This document shows, piece after piece, positions 1-6,459 of a DNA stretch of 36,359 bases. This DNA comes from a virus: IMG/VR virus record IMGVR_UViG_3300047319_000838, positions 1 through 36,359 of that record; one strand, 5' to 3'. The notes under the pieces are model-generated. The model was given only the letters and a program-made list of their open reading frames with translations. It was not told where the DNA came from and searched no databases. Position 1 is the stretch's first letter, and the number at the start of each line of letters is the position of its first letter. A program made the translations under genes and the position numbers.

Positions 1-127
1 GGTTTTTGTAATGTCTTTAGGTTCTGAATCGTTGGGTCGTCAAGTGCCGTTTTAAAAACAAATCGTACAAACATATGATAACGCTTTGCGTTCTCTTCAA
101 AGTATCCGTGGGCATCTTCAACATTTT
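1..127. repeat. Left copy of the 127-bp terminal overlap
   Basis: Bases 1-127 are identical to 36233-36359. The repeat lies inside the portal reading frame, which continues through it, so this is best read as the overlap left when a circular or circularly permuted genome is linearised by an assembler. The length of 127 equals a commonly used assembly k-mer. It should be counted once. Confidence 0.95.
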
Positions 128-176
128 TTTTAATTGATTCTAACCTATCTGCTTGAACCTTTGAGACCTTATACAT
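1..176 (-). CDS. Portal protein, N-terminal part (continues from 36359)
   Basis: This is the 5' end of the portal gene whose bulk lies at 34297-36359. The ATG at 176-174 follows the terminase stop (180-178) by one base, with an AGGA Shine-Dalgarno about 9 nt upstream. From this start the frame reads MYKVSKVQADRLESIKKNVE, then a short charged stretch ending in AKRYH, and joins the methionine that would otherwise look like a start at 36306. It adds 34 residues, giving a 703-residue protein, close to the roughly 725 residues of the P22 portal. The tight spacing to the large terminase suggests coupled translation. Confidence 0.93.
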   Translation of the reverse strand, partial: MYKVSKVQADRLESIKKNVEDAHGYFEENAKRYHMFVRFVFKTALDDPTIQNLKTLQK

Positions 177-177
177 A

Positions 178-1728
178 TTAATATCCTAAATATCCTATCC
201 GTGCATTTAATTCGTCTGCAAAAGATTTCTGAAAAACTGGTTGAGTATTCTTAACTGCGAGGGCTGAAACAGGTAGCGCAAAGGTAAGGCAAAGTGCGTC
301 TGCTTCGTCTGAAGATCTAACACCTCTTTTCTTCATATCTTCTTTTCGTTCCATGACAAGTCGAGAGTTTGAATCAAAACTATATTTTATACCACATAGG
401 TCTGCGTGTAAAGAATCGACATCGGGAATACTGCATGGTTCCTCGAAAAGCCATTCCCTGCATAGTGCCCACATCTCAGCGCGCTTATTGACGTATTTCT
501 TGCCATCCAATGGCTTACAGCCGGCATTGACAGGAACCACAATGGACTTATAGCCCAATTCTATCAATCGGTCCACAATTCCAGCGCCTAAGCCGCCGAC
601 ATCCACGAACAGCTTAACGGGATTGTATTCAATGATAAGTTGCACGAGGATGCCGACTACTTCCATTGTATCCTTTTTAGTGTAGCTTTGGAGTCCAAAA
701 GCTACACGACCTTGTCGCAAAATGATTGATGTTCGGTCGTCTCCGAATCTGGCAGGATCACAGGCAAGTAGGATTGGTCCAAACTTTTCTGCCTCTTTAT
801 CTTTTCTTGCTTTCATAACCACACTAGAATCGATGAATGTGTTTTCGCCGGTTAATTGAAAGGCCTCATTTGCATTGCATGGGTATTCCTGACAAAAGCT
901 TTTCTCACCATCTTGACCGTTAACTGATAGGTCTACAACTTTGAAACGACGCCAGTTTAGCTGCTCGTCTGTAAGACCGTAATTATCTTTTAGAGATATC
1001 TCATATTCTGTTGGGGTGAATCCTGGGCATATTTCACGCACGTATTCCGGCTGCCAAAACCATGGCACAAAGATAGCTATAAAGTCGGATATTCCAGCTT
1101 CAGCTTTTTGCCACATTTGGTGGAAGTAATTACCAACTCCATTTGCTGTACTTTCGAGTATGATTTCCGTTCCAGGTGCATCTGGTACAGCCTGTAAAAT
1201 TCCCTTCGCATGCTCAGAGGCATTAGACCAAAATGCACATTCAGACCCATGAAACAATTGTATTGTAGAAGACCTACCAACTGATTTATTTTCTGCTGTT
1301 CCAATCTTATATCCAGAATCTAATCCTCCAAAAATGAGCTCCTTTGAGTTATTTGTTGAGACTTGAGGTTGCACAGGTTTTGGGGTATTTTCGTAAAATC
1401 TTTGCGCCATTTTGTATAAATTATTTGTAGCGTCCAATGCGTGAGTCAAGATAAAACACTGAGTTCCTCTGTTGTAGGTTGTACGATGATAGAACCTTCC
1501 ACCGACATATGTAGAACATCCCATTTGCCGGCCTTTAAGGATCAGCGCACGTACTTTCCCAGTCTGGCCTTTTTGAGCTTCTAAACGTTTGTGAATATAT
1601 TGCTGAGCGGTATTTAATTCAAAAGGTTTTATAACGCCTAACTTTGAGCGAATGCTTAAACATTTTAGAGCGTAGTGAACAAAGTTATCTTTGAGCTTTT
1701 GCCTAATAGCTATTTCTTCTTCGGTCAT
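178..1728 (-). CDS. terL: Terminase large subunit (packaging ATPase/nuclease)
   Basis: A 516-residue DNA-packaging motor. It hydrolyses ATP to pump DNA through the portal and cuts the concatemer. The N-terminal ATPase shows a Walker A-like KGRQMGCST at about 65-73, a Walker B-type LFHGSECAFW at about 158-167 with E163 as likely catalytic glutamate, and a coupling motif STANG at 193-197. The C-terminal RNase H-like nuclease shows its acidic residues in LACDPARFGDD (D324), LFVDVGG (D376) and SDEADAL (D474/D477). The ATG overlaps the small-terminase stop as ATGA, and the portal ATG follows one base after its stop. Length and motif order fit an intact gene of the Sf6/P22-like podovirus group. Confidence 0.96.
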   Translation of the reverse strand: MTEEEIAIRQKLKDNFVHYALKCLSIRSKLGVIKPFELNTAQQYIHKRLEAQKGQTGKVRALILKGRQMGCSTYVGGRFYHRTTYNRGTQCFILTHALDATNNLYKMAQRFYENTPKPVQPQVSTNNSKELIFGGLDSGYKIGTAENKSVGRSSTIQLFHGSECAFWSNASEHAKGILQAVPDAPGTEIILESTANGVGNYFHQMWQKAEAGISDFIAIFVPWFWQPEYVREICPGFTPTEYEISLKDNYGLTDEQLNWRRFKVVDLSVNGQDGEKSFCQEYPCNANEAFQLTGENTFIDSSVVMKARKDKEAEKFGPILLACDPARFGDDRTSIILRQGRVAFGLQSYTKKDTMEVVGILVQLIIEYNPVKLFVDVGGLGAGIVDRLIELGYKSIVVPVNAGCKPLDGKKYVNKRAEMWALCREWLFEEPCSIPDVDSLHADLCGIKYSFDSNSRLVMERKEDMKKRGVRSSDEADALCLTFALPVSALAVKNTQPVFQKSFADELNARIGYLGY

Positions 1729-2201
1729 TTAAGAAAATCTAGTGAGGATTCTTGATTGATGACAGTAACTTCTGTTTGCGTTTTGTCTCCAAACAAACGA
1801 GGGCACAATCTGGCAGCATACCAACGCTTATGGTCTATCTCAATTTTTAGTTTTGAGATATGAACAAATTCTGGCTCGCATTCTCGAATTGAATCTAATG
1901 TATCATCGACGTATACCGATACTTGTTTGCGTTTAGCGTCAAGGAACATGTCGGAAAACTTCCCAACTTTTCCAATGTGAGAATATAACACATCTCTATT
2001 CGGCCAATGTGGGTGTAGTTCACAACTTTGCTTAATCGTATGAGCATGAGTCGCTATGTATTCACAGATTTCTGATTCTAGCTCTTCTGTCCATTTGAAT
2101 TCAGGTTTACCACCACCAGCACCTTGACCGGCACCTGGGTTTTGTACTTTTTTTTTTACTTTCGCTTTAACTTTTTCAATCAGGGTTTTTTCCTTGGTCA
2201 T
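1725..2201 (-). CDS. terS: Terminase small subunit, Sf6-like
   Basis: A 158-residue protein expected to recognise the packaging site and load the large subunit. The N-terminus is lysine-rich with a glycine-rich linker (about residues 22-32). A helical DNA-binding region follows (FKWTEELESEICEYIATHAH, about 35-54). The C-terminal part holds the IDHKRWYAARLCPRLFGDK signature typical of Sf6-type small terminases. An AGGA Shine-Dalgarno lies 8 nt before the ATG, and the stop overlaps the start of the large terminase. Its position directly upstream of that gene supports the call. The packaging site is often within or near this gene, but I could not identify it. Confidence 0.88.
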   Translation of the reverse strand: MTKEKTLIEKVKAKVKKKVQNPGAGQGAGGGKPEFKWTEELESEICEYIATHAHTIKQSCELHPHWPNRDVLYSHIGKVGKFSDMFLDAKRKQVSVYVDDTLDSIRECEPEFVHISKLKIEIDHKRWYAARLCPRLFGDKTQTEVTVINQESSLDFLK

Positions 2202-2216
2202 AATTCCGTCCTAGAA

Positions 2217-2567
2217 TCATTTAGAAGATTTGGTGTATTTTCGTTTAAAGCGTTCTAATTTAGTTTCTTGTGGTTCTGTTTCTTTGCCTAAGTTAGCCAA
2301 TATAGATTCATGCGTTTCTATTGCGAGTTCCAAAGTTTCAGTTTTCTCAATGCCATCGCCTTGCATTATCAAGGCTGTATCACTCCAAGTATCACTTTGC
2401 TTAAATTCTAAAGTTTGGTTCATGGAAGAATCAGCCGGTCTTATTTCCAAAGTCTTAACCTCAATAGGCTCTAATCCAGTTCCCTTACATGTTTTGCAGT
2501 CGACTTCGCCCATGAAGCCCATCCCTTGAATCTTTTTTTGACCTCGACATGCTGGACATATTGGCAT
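2217..2567 (-). CDS. Small zinc-finger protein with two DnaJ-like CxxCxG motifs
   Basis: A 116-residue first gene of the late block. Residues 4-10 read CPACRGQ and about 24-29 read CKTCKG followed by TG, a pair of CxxCxG motifs like those in the cysteine-rich region of DnaJ, likely binding one zinc ion. The rest is acidic and probably disordered, with a basic tail (KLERFKRKYTKSSK). GGGAG lies 6 nt before the ATG. Similar short zinc-finger proteins are common in phages without an agreed function. It could assist assembly or regulate; nothing here decides it. Confidence 0.75.
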   Translation of the reverse strand: MPICPACRGQKKIQGMGFMGEVDCKTCKGTGLEPIEVKTLEIRPADSSMNQTLEFKQSDTWSDTALIMQGDGIEKTETLELAIETHESILANLGKETEPQETKLERFKRKYTKSSK

Positions 2568-2599
2568 TAGAAACTCCCTGTTTGAAAACCGTCTTCACC

Positions 2600-2629
2600 A
2601 TAGTAAGTGCAGATACTCATAAATGTCAA
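2600..2629 (-). promoter_or_regulatory. Candidate late promoter upstream of the terminase block
   Basis: On the minus strand an exact TTGACA (-35, bases 2629-2624) is followed after 18 bp by TACTAT (-10, bases 2605-2600). The first gene start is at 2567, about 30 nt downstream. It is the only good promoter match in the gap before the zinc-finger and terminase genes. Confidence 0.6.
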
Positions 2630-2642
2630 TGCAATCAAACAT

Positions 2643-2680
2643 TATGGCAAACCTATCCCTTTTCGGCCACTTTTGCCATA
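2643..2680. promoter_or_regulatory. Inverted repeat TATGGCAAA / TTTGCCATA upstream of the late promoter
   Basis: Two perfect 9-bp arms, 2643-2651 and 2672-2680, are separated by 20 bp, so their centres are 29 bp (nearly three helical turns) apart. They begin 14 bp upstream of the late -35 on the minus strand, the usual place for an activator. The protein that would bind is unknown. Confidence 0.4.
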
Positions 2681-2883
2681 TCCTGAATTTAAGCGATTAC
2701 AGACGCGATCTAAAGCACTGGCAAGAGTTATCTAGGTCAAGGTGAGATCGTCGAATGGCGGTATCTAGATTTCAATATTTCTGCCAAATAATGAGTTGTG
2801 ATTTGTCGAACAGGTTGAGAATCGGAAAGTAGAAACTAAGTAAGTCGTCCGAAGTTTGTTAATGGTATAATTAACTTCCCTTA

Positions 2884-2908
2884 AAACCCGGATGGTGAAT
2901 CCGGGTTT
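2884..2908 (-). terminator. Strong hairpin after the replication gene
   Basis: AAACCCGGAT (2884-2893) and ATCCGGGTTT (2899-2908) form a perfect 10-bp stem with a 5-nt loop. On the minus strand the 3' arm ends in TTTT, consistent with an intrinsic terminator about 50 nt after the stop of the replication gene at 2957. On the plus strand the tail is less U-rich. Confidence 0.7.
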
Positions 2909-2956
2909 CTTCGTGGAGAGACTTCACTAAGGTTATGAAGCAAGGGCTGAAACATT

Positions 2957-4315
2957 TTAAGCCTCAGAACTTGAGTTTAGATCAATAACATTGCGAGCGC
3001 CATGTCGAGTAGATTCAGGAACAGCGTTTGGAAGTTTCTGTCTAATCAAATTAATGTAATAACTTTCCACGTCATCTGATGACTTTCGAACCGAAGAAAT
3101 TGCTTGAAGAGCTAGTCGAGTATTTTCTTCAAGATAACGCCTATATGTTGAGTCTTCTGGCTTAATATGTCCAATCACTTTTGCACCCTCCGATTTTTTA
3201 GATGGCCACTTCCAGTTTTGATCCAGAGCGGCGCCTATCAACTTTTCACTTAATTTGTCATAATTCTCACTTAATTTAATGAGAACAAAATCAATTCGTT
3301 CTTGACCAAATTTATTAATCAAGTTACTTGCCTTTTCTTCTGAAATTTCAAAAGTCAATAATTTATTTTTTAAACAAACAAATTTATCTTTCATGGTTGG
3401 TATTGTACCACAATCTGGCTTTAGCCCCAAGATATTAGTATTGTTTTCTTTAAAGATCTTCTTAGATCTTTGATCTATAGAGTTGGGTGGCAGAAATGAT
3501 CTCAACTGGGTGGCAGAAATGATCTCAACTGGGTGGCAGAAATGATCAGAACTAATATTTTTATCCACAACGGTATTGGTTATAGGTATAGGTTTATCCA
3601 CAGATTTTTCAAATATATTATTGATAATAGGTACATTGTTATCCACAAATAGATTGGCGATAGGTTTTTCAAATTTCATTTTTACCTCCTGATGATTCAC
3701 GCTATAAAACTTTCCTGACCTATTGTTTTGAATATCAGATAACTTTGAAAGAATAAGATTATCTTTTTCAAATTTATAAAATATTTCTCTTAGCAAACGC
3801 TTGCAGATAAATGGAGCCCATGTATTAATTTCAGAATATGTTAGCCAAATACTTTCTTTTTCATAAATTATAATGTTAAAATTTAACTGTTGAATAATGC
3901 CTGCAGCTGTAATTCCAAATTCCTTGGCTATAGTTGGTAAAATTAAGAGCGGTTTCTCATGCTCATTAATTAGATTTATTATTGAACCATCATCAGTACA
4001 TTTAAACCCCCATTTTAGAAGTTTTTCATAATTAATAATTAACTTAGAACCTAACATTTGGTTTTTAGATTTAGTTAAATCAATAAGATTTATATTCACT
4101 AATTGAACAATAATTCTTTTTAATTGGGGGATGCTTATGAAAGGAATTCTTTCATGTAACTTCGGGTATGTAATTAAATATTCTTCTTGATTTGATTTTG
4201 ATTTCTCATAATGTATCTTTTGAAGAACAAGAGCTAAGGCTGGAGATTTGTTAATTTTCAAAGCTAAAGAAGCCAATAGTTTTAAAGGAGGCTCATCAAT
4301 TAAAAGTTTAGACAC
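2957..4315 (-). CDS. Replication initiator with two winged-helix-like domains and an internal origin
   Basis: A 452-residue protein read as the replication initiator. Start choice: the frame opens at TTG (about 4321), but GTG two codons on has GAGGG 8 nt upstream. Two similar helical segments follow each other: ALALVLQKIHY...LITYPKLHERIPFISIPQLK...VNINLI (about 28-80) and AAGIIQQLNF...IWLTYSEINTWAPFICKRLL...KDNLI (about 138-190). Both look like winged helices, the layout of iteron-binding plasmid initiators such as RepE/RepA. Residues about 220-280 are a linker encoded by the iterons and DnaA boxes. The C-terminal part ends in EKLIGAALDQNWKWP, like the end of helicase-loading or DnaD-like regions. 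No ATPase or polymerase motif is seen. I infer that it melts the origin with DnaA and recruits the host helicase. Confidence 0.7.
   Translation of the reverse strand: MSKLLIDEPPLKLLASLALKINKSPALALVLQKIHYEKSKSNQEEYLITYPKLHERIPFISIPQLKRIIVQLVNINLIDLTKSKNQMLGSKLIINYEKLLKWGFKCTDDGSIINLINEHEKPLLILPTIAKEFGITAAGIIQQLNFNIIIYEKESIWLTYSEINTWAPFICKRLLREIFYKFEKDNLILSKLSDIQNNRSGKFYSVNHQEVKMKFEKPIANLFVDNNVPIINNIFEKSVDKPIPITNTVVDKNISSDHFCHPVEIISATQLRSFLPPNSIDQRSKKIFKENNTNILGLKPDCGTIPTMKDKFVCLKNKLLTFEISEEKASNLINKFGQERIDFVLIKLSENYDKLSEKLIGAALDQNWKWPSKKSEGAKVIGHIKPEDSTYRRYLEENTRLALQAISSVRKSSDDVESYYINLIRQKLPNAVPESTRHGARNVIDLNSSSEA
3452..3471. repeat. 8-bp inverted repeat beside the iterons
   Basis: AAAGATCT (3452-3459) and AGATCTTT (3464-3471) are a perfect inverted repeat around TCTT. 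It lies 13 bp from the first iteron inside the initiator gene, and may be part of the origin architecture or chance. An AT-rich stretch follows at lower coordinate (about 3357-3395). Confidence 0.4.
3485..3553 (+). repeat. Three tandem 23-bp iterons (replication origin)
   Basis: Head-to-tail copies at 3485-3507, 3508-3530 and 3531-3553. The unit is GGGTGGCAGAAATGATC followed by TCAACT. Copies 1 and 2 are identical, and copy 3 has AGAACT at its end (2 mismatches). Twenty-three bp is close to two helical turns, as in plasmid iterons. Because 23 is not a multiple of 3, the initiator frame reads the unit in all three frames (HFCHP, IISAT, SFLPP). The amino-acid sequence is therefore not what is conserved; the DNA is. 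Confidence 0.88.
3561..3647 (+). other. Cluster of three consensus DnaA boxes (replication origin)
   Basis: TTATCCACA, the E. coli consensus DnaA box, occurs at 3561-3569, 3594-3602 and 3639-3647, all in the same orientation, starting 8 bp after the last iteron. Iterons next to DnaA boxes are the classic layout of P1, F and pSC101 type origins. Location inside the initiator gene resembles lambda ori within gene O. On the coding strand the boxes encode the repeated VDK/VDN residues of the linker. Confidence 0.88.
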
Positions 4316-4413
4316 GCGCAAATCCCTCGCAAGTGAATGAAGTTAGTTGAGTTAAATGATATTCGATAGAAAGAAACTGAAAATTACTATTGACTATTCT
4401 GTTGTATTTGTTA

Positions 4414-4428
4414 TCATATCGCATATGA
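4414..4428. promoter_or_regulatory. Palindrome TCATAT-CGC-ATATGA upstream of the replication gene
   Basis: A perfect 6-bp inverted repeat around CGC, about 100 bp before the replication start. On the minus strand it overlaps TATGAT, a possible -10, so it could be an autoregulatory operator for the initiator. This is an inference from position and symmetry only. Confidence 0.35.
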
Positions 4429-4567
4429 AAACACTCCCAAGATAAGGTTAAATTACGCTGTAAAATTGTCCCGATAGATTAGGTTACATTTTGATTCTCC
4501 TTTTTTTGGTAGTTGTTTTCATTTTGTTCTCCAGTTGTCTTTAGTTAAGTTTATTTGCTAAATTGAT

Positions 4568-4597
4568 CCCCCTCTTGATTTTTGTGGCAAGAGGGGG
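4568..4597 (-). terminator. GC-rich hairpin after the early operon
   Basis: CCCCCTCTTG (4568-4577) pairs perfectly with CAAGAGGGGG (4588-4597) around a 10-nt loop, about 52 nt past the stop of the gene ending at 4650. The stem is strong, but neither strand has a long U tract after it, so termination may be partial. Confidence 0.55.
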
Positions 4598-4649
4598 GGT
4601 CACTTAGAAATTCAAGTACAATAGTAATCTGATTTTTAATCGAAAGCCA

Positions 4650-4832
4650 TCACTTAAATATATCTGATAATTTTTTTTCTAGAACTTTTTCGAAGTCGGA
4701 GTCTTTGTCGTTTAGGTATTCACAGCAAACTTCAGCTATCTTAACTAGCGCATCGACCTTGTTAGTAAGTAACCTTAAATCATCCTTAAGTTCATTGACT
4801 TGGCTTGAGTCATCCATAATATCGCCGTCCAT
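4650..4832 (-). CDS. Small acidic coiled-coil protein, unknown function
   Basis: About 60 residues with no recognised family. Residues about 10-40 (VNELKDDLRLLTNKVDALVK) have heptad-like leucine/valine spacing consistent with a short coiled coil. There is a CC pair and an acidic and basic tail. No clear Shine-Dalgarno precedes the ATG at 4832, and the internal ATG at 4817 (MDDSSQ) is an alternative start. It is the last gene of the early block before the hairpin at 4568-4597. Treat as a probable but unproven gene. Confidence 0.5.
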   Translation of the reverse strand: MDGDIMDDSSQVNELKDDLRLLTNKVDALVKIAEVCCEYLNDKDSDFEKVLEKKLSDIFK

Positions 4833-4927
4833 ATTGAATTGGCTATAATTTATATCGCCGCTACAAAGAACAAGCTTACAGCAATTATAGAAGAAGTAAA
4901 AACAGCTAATCTAACACGTCCGCATCA

Positions 4928-5686
4928 CTAGAATGTGAAAATTAACCCTAGCCCGTATTGCATGCTGTTTCGAGGCGTACAAGTTCGAACTGCCCGGCTA
5001 TGCTTTGGAAAGCGCCTACGTATTGTATCTACTGTTTTAGCCTGAAGTCTATCTGTATTTTCCCATGAGACTAAAGCCCTTAGGCTAAGGCAATCTGTGA
5101 GAGCATATTGAGCCCCTCCAATTAACCGAAGTACAGCCTTTCTTTTTTTCATTGAAGTATAGATAGAGTTTGATACTACAAAAGTATCATCGGGATCTCG
5201 AACAAATGGGTCATTAAATTCAACTTCTGAACGAGTAAAGATATTTCTTACTTGTAACTTCAAGTTTGCCATACCAACAGAACCTATAAGCTTAAGCTTA
5301 CTATCTGTAATGACTGGAAAAGAAACTAAAAGATTTAAGTTCCATCCTGATATCTTAGATGAAGCTCTGTTTATGTCGACTGTATTGATGACAAATAATG
5401 ATTGAGTAATAGGATTATGTTTACCAAATACTACTTCATTAGATAAGTCGTTTCTTAAAGACTGTTGCTTTTTAGAAAACTCATAACCAATTTCTAACCC
5501 TAAGTTTTGGTTAAACATTACACCTGCAAAAGCATTTCCTTGTGGATAATGAGATTCAAGAATGTTTCCGCCAAAGTCTTTTCTGAAGGTTGTATGTCGT
5601 AATTGTGAATCGAAGCCAATATAAGGAGTAGCATAAGAAATTGATAGGAGAGAAAGAGAAATAACACCGATTAATACTTTAATCAT
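4928..5686 (-). CDS. Phage-encoded outer-membrane beta-barrel protein
   Basis: A 252-residue protein with a classic signal peptide: MIK, a hydrophobic core (VLIGVISLSLLSI) and cleavage predicted after SYA. The mature part alternates polar and hydrophobic residues in strand-like blocks (PYIGFDSQLRH, AFAGVMFNQNLGLEIGYEF, AVLRLIGGAQYAL, SLRALVSWE) and ends GLGLIFTF, with the terminal phenylalanine that directs barrel assembly. It resembles small OmpA/opacity-type barrels. GGAGG lies 7 nt before the ATG, and a separate promoter lies at 5721-5749. An independently transcribed barrel gene suggests a moron that alters the host surface, for example to block superinfection or modify a receptor; that role is inferred. 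Confidence 0.85.
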   Translation of the reverse strand: MIKVLIGVISLSLLSISYATPYIGFDSQLRHTTFRKDFGGNILESHYPQGNAFAGVMFNQNLGLEIGYEFSKKQQSLRNDLSNEVVFGKHNPITQSLFVINTVDINRASSKISGWNLNLLVSFPVITDSKLKLIGSVGMANLKLQVRNIFTRSEVEFNDPFVRDPDDTFVVSNSIYTSMKKRKAVLRLIGGAQYALTDCLSLRALVSWENTDRLQAKTVDTIRRRFPKHSRAVRTCTPRNSMQYGLGLIFTF

Positions 5687-5720
5687 GACAGCCTCCGTGC
5701 TAAAATTCCTGCTTATCTCC

Positions 5721-5749
5721 AGTATAGATTATTTAAAAGAGTCTGTCAT
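5721..5749 (-). promoter_or_regulatory. Dedicated promoter of the outer-membrane protein gene
   Basis: On the minus strand ATGACA (5749-5744) is followed after exactly 17 bp by TATACT (5726-5721); each hexamer matches sigma70 consensus at 5 of 6 positions. It overlaps the last codons of the gene ending at 5729 and lies about 30 bp before the barrel start. Confidence 0.65.
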
Positions 5750-5965
5750 TTTTGCATATGAATCTTTATAAGCATCGGGAATAGAATCTATAGCTACTGA
5801 GAACTTATGTATAACCGTTTTATTCATTTCATCAAGCTTGATAAAATCATCAACGCATTTAATATAAACATCAGGCGCGTCATCTCTCTCGACCAATCTC
5901 GCAAGGGGGTTGGCAAATTGCCCCCTCCTTTTGAAGCGGTTCCATAGATTAAGTATCCAGTTCAT
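5729..5965 (-). CDS. Small protein with duplicated N-terminal module (copy 2)
   Basis: A 78-residue protein. Its first 27 residues (MNWILNLWNRFKRRGQFANP, then LARLVERD) nearly match those of the gene just upstream (start 6459), after which the sequences are unrelated. The first ten residues could form an amphipathic, membrane-binding helix; the rest is short and helical. AGAGG lies 6 nt before the ATG, inside a DNA segment also duplicated from upstream. No known family. It looks like a module attached to a new C-terminal part by recombination. Confidence 0.7.
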   Translation of the reverse strand: MNWILNLWNRFKRRGQFANPLARLVERDDAPDVYIKCVDDFIKLDEMNKTVIHKFSVAIDSIPDAYKDSYAKMTDSFK

Positions 5966-6002
5966 TTTTTTCCTCTTCTAATTTTATGGAAAAATTCAAG
6001 GC
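5887..6002. repeat. 116-bp imperfect direct repeat, copy 1
   Basis: Aligns without net gap to 6381-6496 (offset 494). It contains, in minus-strand order, a piece of the upstream gene's 3' end, its Shine-Dalgarno, and the N-terminal module of the gene starting at 5965. It also carries a GGGGG...CCCCC hairpin near 5904-5925. Confidence 0.85.
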
Positions 6003-6003
6003 A

Positions 6004-6459
6004 TTATTTTCTAATGGTTAATAGAGGTATTGGACAGTCTGAACTATTATAGTACATAAGATACCACTTGCATGAATTTAAACTCAAATCATCAAATGCT
6101 TGAGAGGAAAAAACATTATGTCTTTTTAATAAAAAATTAACAAGATTATTAACGTTTTGTCCTTGCATCCAAGGAAATGCAATTTTAATTTTATTAAAAG
6201 TAATAGGAGCAAAAGAAAATCCCATTTTCGAAACAGGCTTAGAAGAATGCCACAAACAATTTAAATCATGTTTAATTTCACTATCTTCAACTATTTGTTT
6301 ACAATTACCTTCAGTAAAAATATAATAATAGTTACAATCACAAAATTTATCCGATAAATCCATTGTAGGAAAAAAATCTTTCTCAACCAACCTCGCAAGG
6401 GGGTTGGCAAATTGCCCCCTCCCTTTTAATCGGTTCCATAGGTTAAGAATCCAGCTCAT
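6004..6459 (-). CDS. Protein with duplicated N-terminal module (copy 1), unknown function
   Basis: A 151-residue protein opening with MSWILNLWNRLKGRGQFANP and LARLVEKD, shared with the next gene (start 5965). The C-terminal 120 residues are distinct, cysteine- and aromatic-rich (FCDCNYYYIF, CKWYLMYYNSSDC), and no family is recognised. The ATG sits within the last codons of the upstream gene (overlap 6443-6459) with AGAGG 6 nt upstream. It belongs to the RecT-led early operon and is probably cytoplasmic or membrane-associated. Confidence 0.75.
   Translation of the reverse strand: MSWILNLWNRLKGRGQFANPLARLVEKDFFPTMDLSDKFCDCNYYYIFTEGNCKQIVEDSEIKHDLNCLWHSSKPVSKMGFSFAPITFNKIKIAFPWMQGQNVNNLVNFLLKRHNVFSSQAFDDLSLNSCKWYLMYYNSSDCPIPLLTIRK

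Larger units (their letters stand above)
2568..2956. other. 389-bp intergenic region: late promoter, inverted repeat, terminator
   Basis: No coding frame is supported here. It separates the replication gene from the late block. From low to high coordinate it holds a minus-strand sigma70-like promoter (2600-2629), a 9-bp inverted repeat (2643-2680), an isolated inverted match to the core of the replication iterons (ATTTCTGCCA at 2777-2786), a plus-strand TATAAT at 2866-2871 without a convincing -35, and a strong hairpin (2884-2908). It is also a reasonable place to look for a packaging site, though nothing specific is visible. Confidence 0.6.
4316..4649. other. 334-bp intergenic region upstream of the replication gene
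   Basis: No open frame is convincing. It is AT-rich and holds a palindrome (4414-4428), a plus-strand TTGACT at about 4389-4394, a T-rich tract near 4498-4560 and a GC-rich hairpin (4568-4597). It should contain the minus-strand promoter of the replication gene, but I see no strong match to sigma70 consensus. Confidence 0.5.

Noticed and set aside
2866-2871. Plus-strand TATAAT as promoter of a small RNA
   Set aside because: There is no acceptable -35 at normal spacing, and the transcript would meet the hairpin at 2884 almost at once.
3485-3553. CRISPR-like repeats
   Set aside because: The repeats are directly adjacent with no spacers, and lie in an initiator gene beside DnaA boxes.
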